This document shows positions 1 through 11,283 of a DNA stretch of 64,000 bases, piece by piece. Made by a program: the position numbers and the translations under genes. The stretch is from Colius striatus (lineage: Eukaryota; Chordata; Aves; Coliiformes; Coliidae). Positions within the stretch are counted from its first letter, which is position 1; every line of letters begins with the position of its first letter. Under the pieces are notes generated by a model. That model searched no databases. It had not been told where the DNA came from and was given only the letters and a program-made list of their open reading frames with translations. Location: contig NC_084768.1 in NCBI RefSeq assembly GCF_028858725.1, positions 33,882,664 to 33,946,663 on the forward strand. Direction: 5' to 3'.

Positions 1-1950
1 AGCAATAAAACCTTTTAACTGTCTGATGTAGAACATGCTCCCACCAAACCACCACATATTATGGTAATTGGCTTCAATTTCTGAATCTTTCATTGTAAAG
101 TTACGAAGAGTTAGGTAGGACTGGAAAGTGAGCCTGGAAGCCACGGTTTAGTTGCTTATGTTTTGTGGTTTGGTTGGGTTTTTGTACTACTGTTATTGTG
201 GTGTTTTCTGCACAATACACAGAAGCAGCAGGGTCCCAGCAAGCAGCAGCAGCGTTTTATGTTCCGCCCTAAGGTTGCTCTTTCTCTCTTTTTTTTCTTG
301 TTTCTCAGTATTTACAGGTATGTGGTTTCAGTCCTTGTAATAGCTCCTCATTTAAAGGATATTAGCATGTGTGAAGTACTCATATGTCAGCCACTTCCTA
401 TCTCCCTTCACTGAAACACTCAAAGTTTATAAAATCAAATATAACTTAACTTCAGGGCTTGACAGTGACCTTGGGAGATAATGTGGTATATGTTGCCTAC
501 TTTTTCTCTTGCAGGTTCCCCTCTCAAAAACATAAAACTCAAGCTTCATCCAGGGTCCCACGAAAACAAGCACAAAATTCAGGGAGCTGTAAAAATGAAA
601 CCAGAACCTGCAGCAGGAAAGTGGCAAAGTGATGTGAGTCCCTCTGGTGATTAACCTGCAGCGTAAAGCCATATGTCCTGCTGACATGTCTATTGTGCCA
701 CACCATTCTTCACAGGCTGGCAACCTGTTTACTTGAGAAGGGCAATCCCATTGGTATCTGGAACCCTGCTCTGAAAAAGAAGCTGTCCTTTCACGTCTCT
801 GGAACAATCCCAGCTCAATGGACAAGACGACAAGAAACAAAGTACAGCAAAAGAAGCTCCAAGGGGAAAAAAACCCCAAAACCCAACCAATCAGAAATGT
901 GATAATGTTTACAGACACTACAAAACCTGTCAGGCTCGATCCACCTCACAGTGATCTGCCTTTGGGCTGTATGTGCAGTGTTCACAAGAGAAACGCACGT
1001 TGGAAGCACCAAACAGGATACCTGGGCTACACACGCCCCCCTCTCTCAGAAGAGGCAGGAACTACCTCGTTAGGGAAGTTCTTGCTGATGGTGTGACAGA
1101 GGATCACTTGGACATCACCAAGAACACCAAAGCACAGCATGCAATTTCTACCTGCCCTGGAAAGCAGTTCCACCATTTCCTGTAATGTTTAACAGCACAA
1201 TCCTTTCATTACAGTGCAAACTAATCCTTCAATACTGCCATTATCAAAGGCTGCTTTAATCAGACTCACCCAAAGGTTCGTTAAGGTTTTTGACAAGAGC
1301 ACACAAGCACTACACAGCCACAAACGCGCTTTCAGCACGGTTGCTAACAAGCTCCTGGAGCCTACCGCAACTGAAACGAAACCAGGACAAGCTCCTTTCC
1401 CCCAGAGCTCTGTGAGTGTGCTCTTCCCACTGCAGCTACTGTAAAAGTTTGAGGGATTAATAAAGAAAAAACAAAAAACCCAAGCCCACAAACCACAGAA
1501 CCTAAAAAACCCTCTAAGGAGCAACAGGAACAGAATAAACCTGCAGTGACACCAATTATGAAGGTGGAACATTTTACCAAAGTAGTGTAACTGCTGTGAC
1601 TTCACTTTCACACAACATGAAATGGAGCTTTTGCCTGGCACCAGGCTTTCCTTGCAAATTCCACACACATCTGTGCAGCCTTGCCTTCTGCTTCTTCCAA
1701 TCTCCTCTACCTCTGGTGTTAACTCATTAACTATTAGGAGTGGGATATCAGCCTTTTGCAAACCAGACCAGCATGGCTGGGTGCTGCACCGTCTCACCCG
1801 CCTCTGAGCGGTCCCAGGTTAGAAGAATTCCCTTGTCAAAGCGGGACATTTTCTAGTCCTTTTTTAGAAGAAATGAGCAGAAAGAAGGCAGCAATCTTAG
1901 AGCACGGAAAGGGGACTCATCAGGCACTGCCACATTGTCTTCAGCCGAGC
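1..1950. other. Intergenic sequence, no gene seen
   Basis: No reading frame here resembles a known protein, and no GT-AG bounded conserved exon was found on either strand. The longest frame (minus strand, about 1189-1797, 202 codons) has a few Cys/His residues but no recognisable domain and no splice context. This stretch lies beyond the 3' side of RWDD3, which in human faces a gene desert. Confidence 0.6.
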
Positions 1951-1959
1951 ACACGGTCC

Positions 1960-2412
1960 CGCTGCCACCGCCCCAGGAAAGGCGAGACCCGCCACCTCGG
2001 CCTCGCCGGACTGCCGCGGGCTCCCCGAGCTGCCCCCTGCACCGCAGCGGGCTCGGGCACGGAGCTTAAACCCCCTTATCGCTGCCTTGGAGTCCCGCAC
2101 CGCAACCCCAGCCCCGGCCAGTCCCGCAGCGCGCCCCCGCAACCTCCCCCCGGCCCGTCCCGCGCCGCGCCCCCGCAACCTCCCCCCGGCCCGTCCCGCG
2201 CCGCGCCCCCGCAACCTCCCCCCGGCCCGTCCCGCGCCGCGCCCCCGCAACCTCCCCCCGGCCCGTCCCGCGCCGCGCCCCCGCAACCTCCCCCCGGCCC
2301 GTCCCGCAGCGCGCCCCGGCCCCGTGCTCCCAGCCGCGGGGGGTGCGGGCGGGGGCACGCGCGGCGCGCGGAGCACGAGCGGCCCCTGGCGGAGCGCGGC
2401 GGAAACACCGGC
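1960..2412. promoter_or_regulatory. Orphan CpG island
   Basis: This is a dense run of CpG dinucleotides and G+C-rich sequence in otherwise A+T-rich DNA. Most of it is built from a 36-bp C-rich tandem repeat, and it ends abruptly at a pure purine tract. No coding exon joins it. It could be the promoter of a noncoding transcript, or G+C-rich satellite-like DNA that only resembles an island. The sequence alone does not decide. Confidence 0.5.
2101..2330. repeat. 36-bp G+C-rich minisatellite
   Basis: The motif CGCAACCTCCCCCCGGCCCG recurs with starts at 2138, 2174, 2210, 2246 and 2282, an exact 36-bp period. A degenerate copy starts at 2101 and a partial copy follows the last unit. Copies are nearly identical, which indicates recent homogenisation or expansion. 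Because 36 is divisible by three, several frames stay open and give artificial 12-residue proline/arginine repeats. These should not be read as protein. Confidence 0.93.
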
Positions 2413-2734
2413 GGGGAGAGAGGAGAGAGGAGAGAGGAGAGAGGAGAGAGGAGAGGAGAGGAGAGAGGAGAGAGGAGAGAGGAGAGAGGAGAGAGGAGAG
2501 AGGAGAGGAGAGGAGAGAGGAGAGAGGAGAGAGGAGAGAGGAGAGAGGAGAGGAGAGGAGAGAGGAGAGAGGAGAGAGGAGAGAGGAGAGAGGAGAGAGG
2601 AGAGAGGAGAGAGGAGAGAGGAGAGGAGAGGAGAGGAGAGGAGAGGAGAGGAGAGGAGAGGAGAGGAGAGGAGAGGAGAGGAGAGGAGAGAGGAGAGAGG
2701 AGAGAGGAGAGAGGAGAGAGGAGAGAGGAGAGGG
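2413..2734. repeat. 322-bp uninterrupted polypurine (GA) tract
   Basis: Every base from 2413 to 2734 on the plus strand is G or A. The tract is a mosaic of GGAGAGA heptamers and GGAGA pentamers, with the purest pentamer array at about 2625-2690. Tracts of this kind can form intramolecular triplex (H-DNA), and their length varies between individuals. They also lack stop codons, so long Glu/Arg-rich frames on the plus strand and Ser/Leu-rich frames on the minus strand are artefacts. Confidence 0.97.
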
Positions 2735-5540
2735 CATCCCGGGTTATTCATAGCTGTGTGGCTGTAGTCACTGCAACTGGAGACAGCTCTGTTTGTCTCC
2801 GCAGGGGTCTGGGGTAGCCCAGGCCCCACTGCTCGATGTCTCTGCTCTTGACACAAGTTTTCTCCTCCTGGCATTCGGGATGGGGGGCAGGGAGGGGGAA
2901 GAAAAGAAAAAAGCGAGTAATGTTCAAAAATGTCGATTCACCTCATTAAAGTGTCGTTATCCTTAGGAAGAAGATCTAACAGACAACCTGCTGTACATGA
3001 ATAGGGAATGCTATTAAAAACTTCCTCAAATCGTGCCCCTTGCTGTGCTTAAAAGGGCATCTGTGATATTTGGGGTCTAATATGGACCCCAGTTTCAGGC
3101 AATGAACCTCTTCTTTAATGAAGACACTCAGAGGAGCCCCAAAGTGCCAAGCTGCATGGAGTGGGGGGAGTGAAATGCCCTTGCAAATGCCCAGCTGCCC
3201 CCAGGCAGGGGAAGGGCTGGAGCCAGGGCTGCCCACTCCCTGCACTGCACCAGGACCTGCCCACACAGCAGGAAAGCTCCAGCAGCTCCACGGCCTGCAC
3301 CTAAATGTAGTCCTCACAAAGGCTGCCGAGCTCTGCGAGCCTGAGCTGCTCTCCTGGTACACAGCAAAATGAAAGCGTAAGATCAGACAGTTTCTGGTTA
3401 CAAAAATCAGTTTGATTATGATTTAGAGAGATCAGTGAAATCAAATAAACCACTGAAAGGAGGATAAAAAGCTCCTTTGTAAGTTTCTACTAAATGTCAC
3501 TTTATTTGAACAAGAAAGGGAGGAATGAATGTGAGGAAAGCAAACAGTGAGAATAAACTCAGCCTTAACTAATGATTAATAATTGCTACTTACCTGGCAT
3601 CAAAAGGCACCACAAGAGCCTGGGGGGGACAGAGCCCTCACAGGCACTGGGCTGCCGTGCAGAGACCGGAGGGGCTCATGCCAAACCCCACTCGGGAGTC
3701 ACCTGACTCCTGAACATGGTGCCTCTACATAATCTCTCCTATGTCCCCATAACCCCCAAACACAGAGGTCAGGGAGCCAGGGAAGCACAGCAGCCACCAC
3801 AGAGACAGAGCCCTTAGACCTATGACTCCACAACTACCACCTTGTGAGATAAATTGAACCCCCACACACCTACTCCTCTCCTAACCCTCCTTGTCAGGGA
3901 CAGCGCTGGATGCTGCCTGTGCCGAGGCCCTCACCTCCCCACTGTCCCTAGGGTCCCTATTTCAGGCCCTGTTTCCCTCTCCCTTCTCCTCCCACTCCTA
4001 AAGGACTCACAAGACTTTCTCCACGGCCGAGAGCCCCAGGTGAGCCTCGGCTGCCTCCCGCCGGGGCTCTGCTGCAGGTCGCCTCCAACACTCGACAAGG
4101 AACATTTTCCATTCCGTTTCTCATTTCCGACTCTCAACCTCCATCATACGATCTCAGGTTAGAACAGCAGGAATTTTGTACAGCTTCTCTAGCTCAATAT
4201 GATCTTTCTGTCAGCTGCTGGAAAAAGATTAGTAGATGTTAAAGCCAAAAGTCAAAACCCAGCTGTGATTTGTCTCCAACCTCACCCTAGAAACTTAACC
4301 TCATCCCAAGCACAGGAGTTTTCTCACTGAAACCGAGAGCTTGTACACATGAACCACCACTGGTAACCTCAACACCCAGCACAGCACACTTTCAACCACC
4401 ATAACCAGATTTTCCTCAGCTGTCCGTGTTTTTTAGTGGTTGACACGGTGCAGCAGCTAAAATGGGAAGTCCCATGTGGTTTCAGCTACTGAACCTCTAT
4501 TTAAGAGCTGCTCGCTGCCCTGTGGGACTGCTGACACTGCCTTTCCCGCTGGCAGGTGAAAGAAGAGCGTGAGCAGAGCGGCACTGGCTCAGGGAACCAG
4601 GGCACCCAGGCAAGGGCTCTGAGCAGGGACAACAGGGAGAGGGAGAACACAAACACTGGCAGGAACGTTCCCCTGGGCACCCCCAGCCTCACGGGTGATG
4701 CCTTTGTATTTAATCAGGAAATACATGAGGAAGAAAAACACTTCCCTGGCTTTTCCCCTTGCACTCCTGAGACCAGGGGGAAAGCTTCTGACAAGAGGAG
4801 TCCTTCTCTGCGAGGGTTGATGGTTTTCAGCGCTCCTCCCCGCACAGCTCTTCCAGGTGACTCAGAGCAAGCCCTCGGCCTAAGCCGAACGCACAAACAG
4901 CTGAATAACAACACGTGAGTTATATGTATTGCACTGGACTAGCAGAGACCAATGTTACTTCTGGCACTTAAAACTGTTCCCACATCTAGACTTCATGCAT
5001 CATTTCACAGAAGGAGCCGTACTCCTTCGTTAGCTCTCGTGGCCATACCCCGGACTTGTTTCTTTCATATTTTCCATCTGCCTTGTGTCAGAGCAATGGC
5101 TCCTAGGCCCACCAAAACACAGCACCTGAGCCCCAGGAAAAGGCCCACAGCTCTGCATTGCCTTCCACCTCCAGCGAAGTCCAGCACAGAGGACATTTTG
5201 TTCCCGCCACCAGCCCACCCCTTCCAGCCTCACAGCTGCCTGCGGAAAGGCAAGAAAAGCTTGGGAGTCACTGTCTGCCTCCTAATTTTACACCGACACC
5301 TCAGCACAATGGTCTGCCTGCATCTGACTTTAAGCATAATTTAATGCTTGTTAACCAACAATGAGGAGAAGCGTAAGCCCTGCGTCCCTTATCTGATGCC
5401 CTCCCTCTCCTCTGCCGAGAAAGCCAGAGCATTTGCCTTGTTCTGTCTATCATCTTTGGTAAACACCAATCACTGGCGTAAATCTGATAAGCAGGCTGCC
5501 TTCTGACCTCTTTGTTCATGTTTGTGTCGTGTATAAACAT
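2735..5540. other. Intergenic sequence, no gene seen
   Basis: Mixed-composition DNA. No conserved coding exon, RNA gene or clear mobile element was recognised on either strand. Confidence 0.55.
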
Positions 5541-5554
5541 GTTGCTGGCAGTAT

Positions 5555-5830
5555 TTTCTGGTGGTGAACTTTGAGGGTCTCTTTCTTAACCCATTAAACA
5601 GAAAGGCATTATAAGAACATAAGGGAATTTCAAAGCCTTATAAATATAGGATTAGGAAACTTGCCAGCAATATCTATTGCTGACAGCTGACTTTATTAAA
5701 GTTCATCAGCATTAATTGCCTCATTGTTGAATGACTTTTGCATGTAATTATCACCAGTCTAAACACAGACTGCCTCAGGTACAGTATCTAATGTGATGGT
5801 GTGTTCTGAATCCTATTAAAATAGCCAAGA
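5555..5830. promoter_or_regulatory. Candidate conserved noncoding element
   Basis: An A+T-rich block without simple repeats carries several homeodomain-type cores close together, such as ATTAAT near 5710 and GTAATTAT near 5745. It has the texture of developmental enhancers found in gene deserts. No alignment was possible here, so conservation is inferred only. Confidence 0.3.
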
Positions 5831-7029
5831 TGCAGCAGAGATCATTCTCTCCCTAACAGTAAGGAAGGGAAAGAAGCAACAGAAACAGTGGGGAAATTAT
5901 TTTGCTGAGCGTTACTTGGTCTCATGCCGACGTTTCCAGCAATGCTCTGGTGTGTCACGGATGCTCAATCAAGACTCAGAGATGCCAATTCTAGACCAGT
6001 GTCACTTTTCTCAAGGACAAGTGAAAATTCCTGCGCCCCACTAGAAAGAAAAAGCCTGAGGCATGATTGCTATAATGGGCTTTAAACGTCATGCTGTATT
6101 TTAATAGACAGGAAGATGGATACATCAGTGTCTAAAATAATCACTCTTAGATTATATTTATCGGAACAAGGCAAGGCTGGTGGTGTAATCTGCAGAACTC
6201 TGAGCTCCAGCATTGTGAGCTAATGCCCAGGGAGAGAGGACACACACAGCCCCTTCTTTGAACTTCTGGGCTGTTTTAAGGTGTTTTTCCAGATCTAAAG
6301 GCTCATCATCAAAGACGAAATTTCATACTTTTTCTTCATCAATCTAAAACCTTCACATCATATTCCTGCCCCCTTCCCAAACCGCACCCTCTCAATAAAT
6401 CAGTCCATTCCTGTCCCCTTGCCTCAACGCACCAGCTCCTTTGAGACTGAGCAGAATAAGCTCTGCCCTTCTGAAGCATTGAACATGCAATGGACCCGTG
6501 AGAGGGTTTTCAAACATCTTATCAAATTTTGCCAGTTTTACGTGCAGATTTATTTAAAGTCTTCAGAAGGATCACCTTAAAGCCCCAATATCACCTCAGG
6601 AGTGAGCTGCTGGACACAGCAAACGCTGCCGCTGCCCAACACCCACCACGCTCACGTCCGTGCCCCCCTACATGCGCACCGACCCATCCATCCCCTGCCA
6701 AGGCTCTGGGGTGACCTGCCATGGAAAGTCCCAGCCAAGACTGCATGGCAGGCACAGATTAACAGCAAAGCACTTCAAAACAGTGCTACGCGGTATTTAC
6801 AAATACAGCATGAAAAGCTGAGTATCTTGTGTAAGGGCTTTCAGCAGCGGAGGAGGATTTGACTGCAGAACACAGACAGCTTCAGAGATTCCACAGTATT
6901 TCTAAACACTGCTAAGCTGTTCTCCGTTCGATGCCGTGAGCTGTCAAAAGCTTTTGCAGTTCTCTTGTAACGTAGCTGGAGACATAAACGCTTGAATAGA
7001 GACAAGACTTGTCACATATTACCTTCCCC

Positions 7030-7520
7030 TACCCCTCCTCACGTTGCTTTTTCTCCCGAGTTTATTAGCATTAATAACTGGAAGCACTGATGTAGCCTTT
7101 TAGGGTATTAGACCAAACCTGTAAATTAATGCATTGGTTCATCACAATTCATTAATCAAGCCTGTGCTGGATTTAACAGACAGCAGATTATTAAAGACAC
7201 CAAATTACAGAGACAAAAAAACCCCGCATCTCCCAGAGGGTCAGATGTAATGTGAATGGTTTTGCATAAAACCATAAACCTGCTATTAAATTAAAAACAG
7301 GCAAAAATTATGTCCTCTGCTTATCTACAGTGGGTTTTTTTAGAAGGGACGCTACGCTAATTTACTCCTTAACTGGCCCTGGTTACACGGCAGAGGACTA
7401 AAGGTTAACTGCAATGGCTCCTCTGATGCTTGGTTAAGCAACTTACACTAACACATCCTGACTGAGGTGAAGAAATTAATGAAATTACTCCTGTAATTCA
7501 TTACTAATGGAAAATTGTCA
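7030..7520. promoter_or_regulatory. Candidate conserved noncoding element
   Basis: This block has repeated TAAT/ATTA cores: ATTAATAA near 7070, ATTAATGC near 7125, TTCATTAATC near 7148 and TTAATGAAAT near 7475. It also has TGCATAAAAC near 7264. It has no open frame of note and no transposon signature. Motif density suggests an enhancer cluster, but that is inference. Confidence 0.3.
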
Positions 7521-9519
7521 ATGCTTTCAGGCGGCAGTTCACACCAGCCCTCTGCAGACACGGAGCCCTGGTGCAATGACTCATGCTCTTATGCTTGCTA
7601 CCCTTACTTCAAGCCCTGGCACCATTCATCACAGGCCAGCTTTGTTCCACGCCAGCCAGCAAAGTTCAGCCACCTTTGGTCTCGGTAGCTGAGGTCTCTC
7701 TGCTGCTGTGACACGGGTTCATGCCGGAAGGAAAAATAACATGCAATTTTCAGCATCAATCTAGGGAATGCTAGAATAAAGAGATGAGAGACAGCAGCAA
7801 CGCAGACAGCATCCAAAGGGTACCCAACACAGGAGAGACTGCCACTTGCTGACTACTAATGCCAAAAGCAAACCAAGGAAATGAGTGATGTTTACACACC
7901 CATCACCAACGAAAAGCACAGCGCTTGTAGCCAGCGGTGAAGAGCCTGAATGAGGCTGCTCTGCTGCCACACACAGTCCTGGTTTCCTCACTAAACCACT
8001 GAGCAGAAAACCAAACTTAGAGAGGATAGCAAAGTTGTCCATCCCAAAGGAGAGACCAACCTGCAACTATGGCAGTAGCGGCCATCTGCAGATAGCAAGA
8101 ATGTGTTATGTTCAGTGCCTCTGACAAGAAGAAACTATTTTGTATGACCTGACTACATCTAGCACGACACCCCTAACAGAAGCATTACTTTATGCTAATT
8201 TATGGGACAACGCTAGCTTACAGCACAAAGTTTGTTTACAGTTGTGGGGTTATGCTGGGAGGAAGCCAATAAAGATAATCTTTATGATCTTCCCATTGAT
8301 TTGCTTTTTGTTTGCAAGCAAGAAAGATACCGTTTCTGACAGGCACAAACACCCAGGAGACAAGGGCTGAGCCGCACGGCTCCCAGCAGAGCAGCGGGGT
8401 TACGTTATGCAAACACAAATTAAAGCTTGAATAGCAGTATGGTTTTCCCCCACAGGGAAGAGTAGAATTAAAAGAGGTAGGGAAATCCCTATCCATACAG
8501 GAACTCAACAAAGCACAGCCAAAGCTGCTTTGACTCCGTTCTGTGCCTCCCGCTATGGAAACGGAAAGAAGATCTGGCCCAAGGAGACTAACACCAGCAC
8601 AGGCAGAGTTTGCAATGGAAGATGACAGCAGATTTGCTGTCACATCCTTCCCCCGCTGCCGGGAGCAGAGCTCAGCAGATGATGCTCAGCAGGCATGGGC
8701 AGAAGATCCCTGTGCACCACCTATTTTAAGTGATACAGGATGTCCTGAGGAGAAGCCAGTGCAAGTAAAAGCCAAAAGGAGGAGGAGGCTCTCTGCAGAC
8801 ACTGCCCATTCCTTACACTCGGTCCACAAGCACCTCATTTAGGGAGTGAGTGCTGAGGCAGACAGGATCCCTGTGCCTCACAGATGATATTTCTCAGGAC
8901 AGGCTTTTGCCAAGTTAAAAAAAATCAGCATTTCTCAAAGGTCAGTGAGGGGTATTACCAGAACTCTTAGTCCCTCTCCAGCCCACCCCAGCATCACCAC
9001 ACACCCACAGCAAAGCCTCTGCTGGCTCCGCTTTGCAGTTGTTACTCCCACAACCAGGACAGCAACAGAGGAAATGCAACCTAGAAATCAAAGGAATGGT
9101 AAGGTCTTCATGGACAAGGGATGCTTGGAAAGGTATTGGGTGCAAAAGCCTCTAGTTATGTTAGTTCATACATAAAAATGACTTACACTTGTGAGCTAAT
9201 TCCCATTGGGCTGGGCACTGGGATCTGTGTACACACCACACAGACAGATCACAGTGTACCCCATCAGGAACAGTCTCCCTAGTATCCCCAGTCCCCACTG
9301 GACTGCTAACACAGTGCAAATCATCAGCTCTCCTATCACGTTTTTAAGGCTTTATTTGTAACGCCACTTTCCTTACACAGTCCCATTCGTTACGCCAGGC
9401 GTCCCAAAGTACCGGTGGGGGGCAAGGGGGGCAGGGAGAGACCTCACACACAGGTAACGCTGCTGCACTGGCAGGCAGGTGGGAACAAGCACTAGTTTAA
9501 CAGCAACATCAAAGTGTCT

Positions 9520-10020
9520 GTTCCCAGCGCTATAAAAATTACGAATTTCTCATGTTTAACGTGCTCCTTAATTATATAAAACTCCACAAAGAATAACGTG
9601 GCTTAAATTTATCATGCAAATGCTCTTAATTTATGACAGCTTGCTACTTCAAACACAAGTATTAAATCTCTATTAGGTTCGTTGAGGAAATGCACTAATA
9701 TGCATCGCTAAGGTCTTACATTTCTAAGCAGCGGTAGTGTTTGTTAGATGCAATAAGGATTACCTTAATTAAAACACTATCCTCAGAATCTCAGAAGGTT
9801 TAATCCAGATCTTAATATAGGGCACATTCATTATCTATCTCCAGTTAATAAAAATATGACCTACTTTGGTTACATTTTAGAATTAAACGTTGATTACCAT
9901 TTTGTTAATAGAAATAAGATACTAAAGACTTTAAAGGCAAGCCAGAAGCAATTTTGCCAGCCTAATTAAAACACTATTTAACGGCCTCTGAAGGGGCTTT
10001 ATATTTATTCATAACGTAGA
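9520..10020. promoter_or_regulatory. Candidate conserved noncoding element with octamer motif
   Basis: An A+T-rich block contains a perfect POU octamer ATGCAAAT at 9614-9621 and several TTAATTAAAA-type homeodomain sites (near 9765 and 9963). It differs sharply from the surrounding mixed-composition DNA. No coding potential was seen. The reading as a regulatory element rests on motif clustering alone. Confidence 0.32.
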
Positions 10021-11120
10021 GGTAGGCTTCTTAGAAATGTTTTCAAAATGTTGAATTAGACAACAGAGTCCTAAAAATATACCTATGGATAACAAGTGAG
10101 ATTTATAACCAAGCAGCTTAAAGCAGAGCCTGAAGAGATTCAGAGGAGAACTCCCAAAGCCCACAGGGACACTTTGGAACACGCGAGCTGTTCTGATAAG
10201 CTCAACAAGACTCCTCACTTCTGTAGGAGGCGGCCTGTACCATGTGTCTTTGCAGAAGTGAGGCTTAAATTAATCATAACACTCCAAATGTAGCATCAAG
10301 TTACTGCTAAGTAGTAGTTTCCAAGGAGACGTGATGCTTATCACAATACGGTGCTGCGGCACAGCCTGCCAGATCTCAGTCAGGATCTGAATGGGTTAGT
10401 GCACTTCTCAGCAAAGAGCAGCTTATTCGGGATTAGACCAGGGATGCAGCGGGAGCAGAGGGAAGGCAAAGTTTGGGGAGAGAGGGGGAGCAAACGCCCT
10501 CACCATAAAGCTGTACCTCCTGCTGCCACGTTAAATGGGATGAAGGGGTCCAGAGGGACCACGGCCAGCCAAAGCCTGTGCTCAGAGACCCGATGGGGCT
10601 ATTGCTTCCCCAGAGCCACCCACACACCCCCAGGCACATCTCAAGCCCATGCACAAAGCTGCCTTTTCACAGCACTGCTCAGCAAAACGCGGCCCCTGGT
10701 ACATCTCATCCCTCCATACAGTACCCTGGGCAAAAACATGCACCCTGCAGAGGCAGCAGGGCAGGATTTGTCCCTCAAACCCACACACAGCTGCCACTTA
10801 CAGCACTTGAAAACAGGATTCTTATTGCTGAAGGTAAGAATGTCAGGTGACAGCTGAATCCAAAGCCTTGTCCACTTATCACCCAACAAAAACTCCATCA
10901 TTTGGTTTCTCTCAGTAAAATGAATTCAGATTGGACACAGGTTATTGCTGGGGTTAGTCTGTTAACAAGTTTTGAAGGACTGGAGAATCTCACTGCTTTC
11001 AGGAGACACAGTGTTCACAGCTTTCTACTAAAAGTGATTATAAATTCCTACATTCTAAAGCTGAAGGTATTACAGGTGAACAATGTCATAAACCACTCGG
11101 GGATTCTCCCCACACACCCC

Positions 11121-11283
11121 ACAGGGATGTCCTCTGCAACACACACACACCACACAGGGATGTCCCTCTGCCACATACACACACACCACACAGGAATGTC
11201 CTCTGCCACACACACACCCCACAGAGATGTCCTCTGTCACACACACACCTCACAGGGATGTACCTCTGCAACCCTCAGAAGCT
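11121..11283. repeat. CA-rich minisatellite, five units of 31-36 bp
   Basis: Units containing ACAGGGATGTCCTCTGC followed by a CA run start at 11121, 11154, 11190, 11221 and 11252. Spacings of 33, 36, 31 and 31 bp show that the CA portion varies in length while the GATGTCCTCTG core is kept. The open frames through it on both strands are repeat artefacts. Confidence 0.9.

Noticed and set aside
1189-1797. 202-codon minus-strand frame with a short Cys-rich segment
   Set aside because: Cysteine spacing matches no zinc-finger family I know, and there is no splice or codon-conservation support.
1756-2874. Long frames (up to 353 codons) on both strands through the minisatellite and GA tract
   Set aside because: They are open only because the repeats lack stop codons; residues are low-complexity Pro/Arg, Glu/Arg or Ser/Leu runs.
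8543-8842. 99-codon plus-strand frame with a basic KAKRRRR stretch
   Set aside because: Ordinary composition and no similarity. Isolated basic runs are common by chance.
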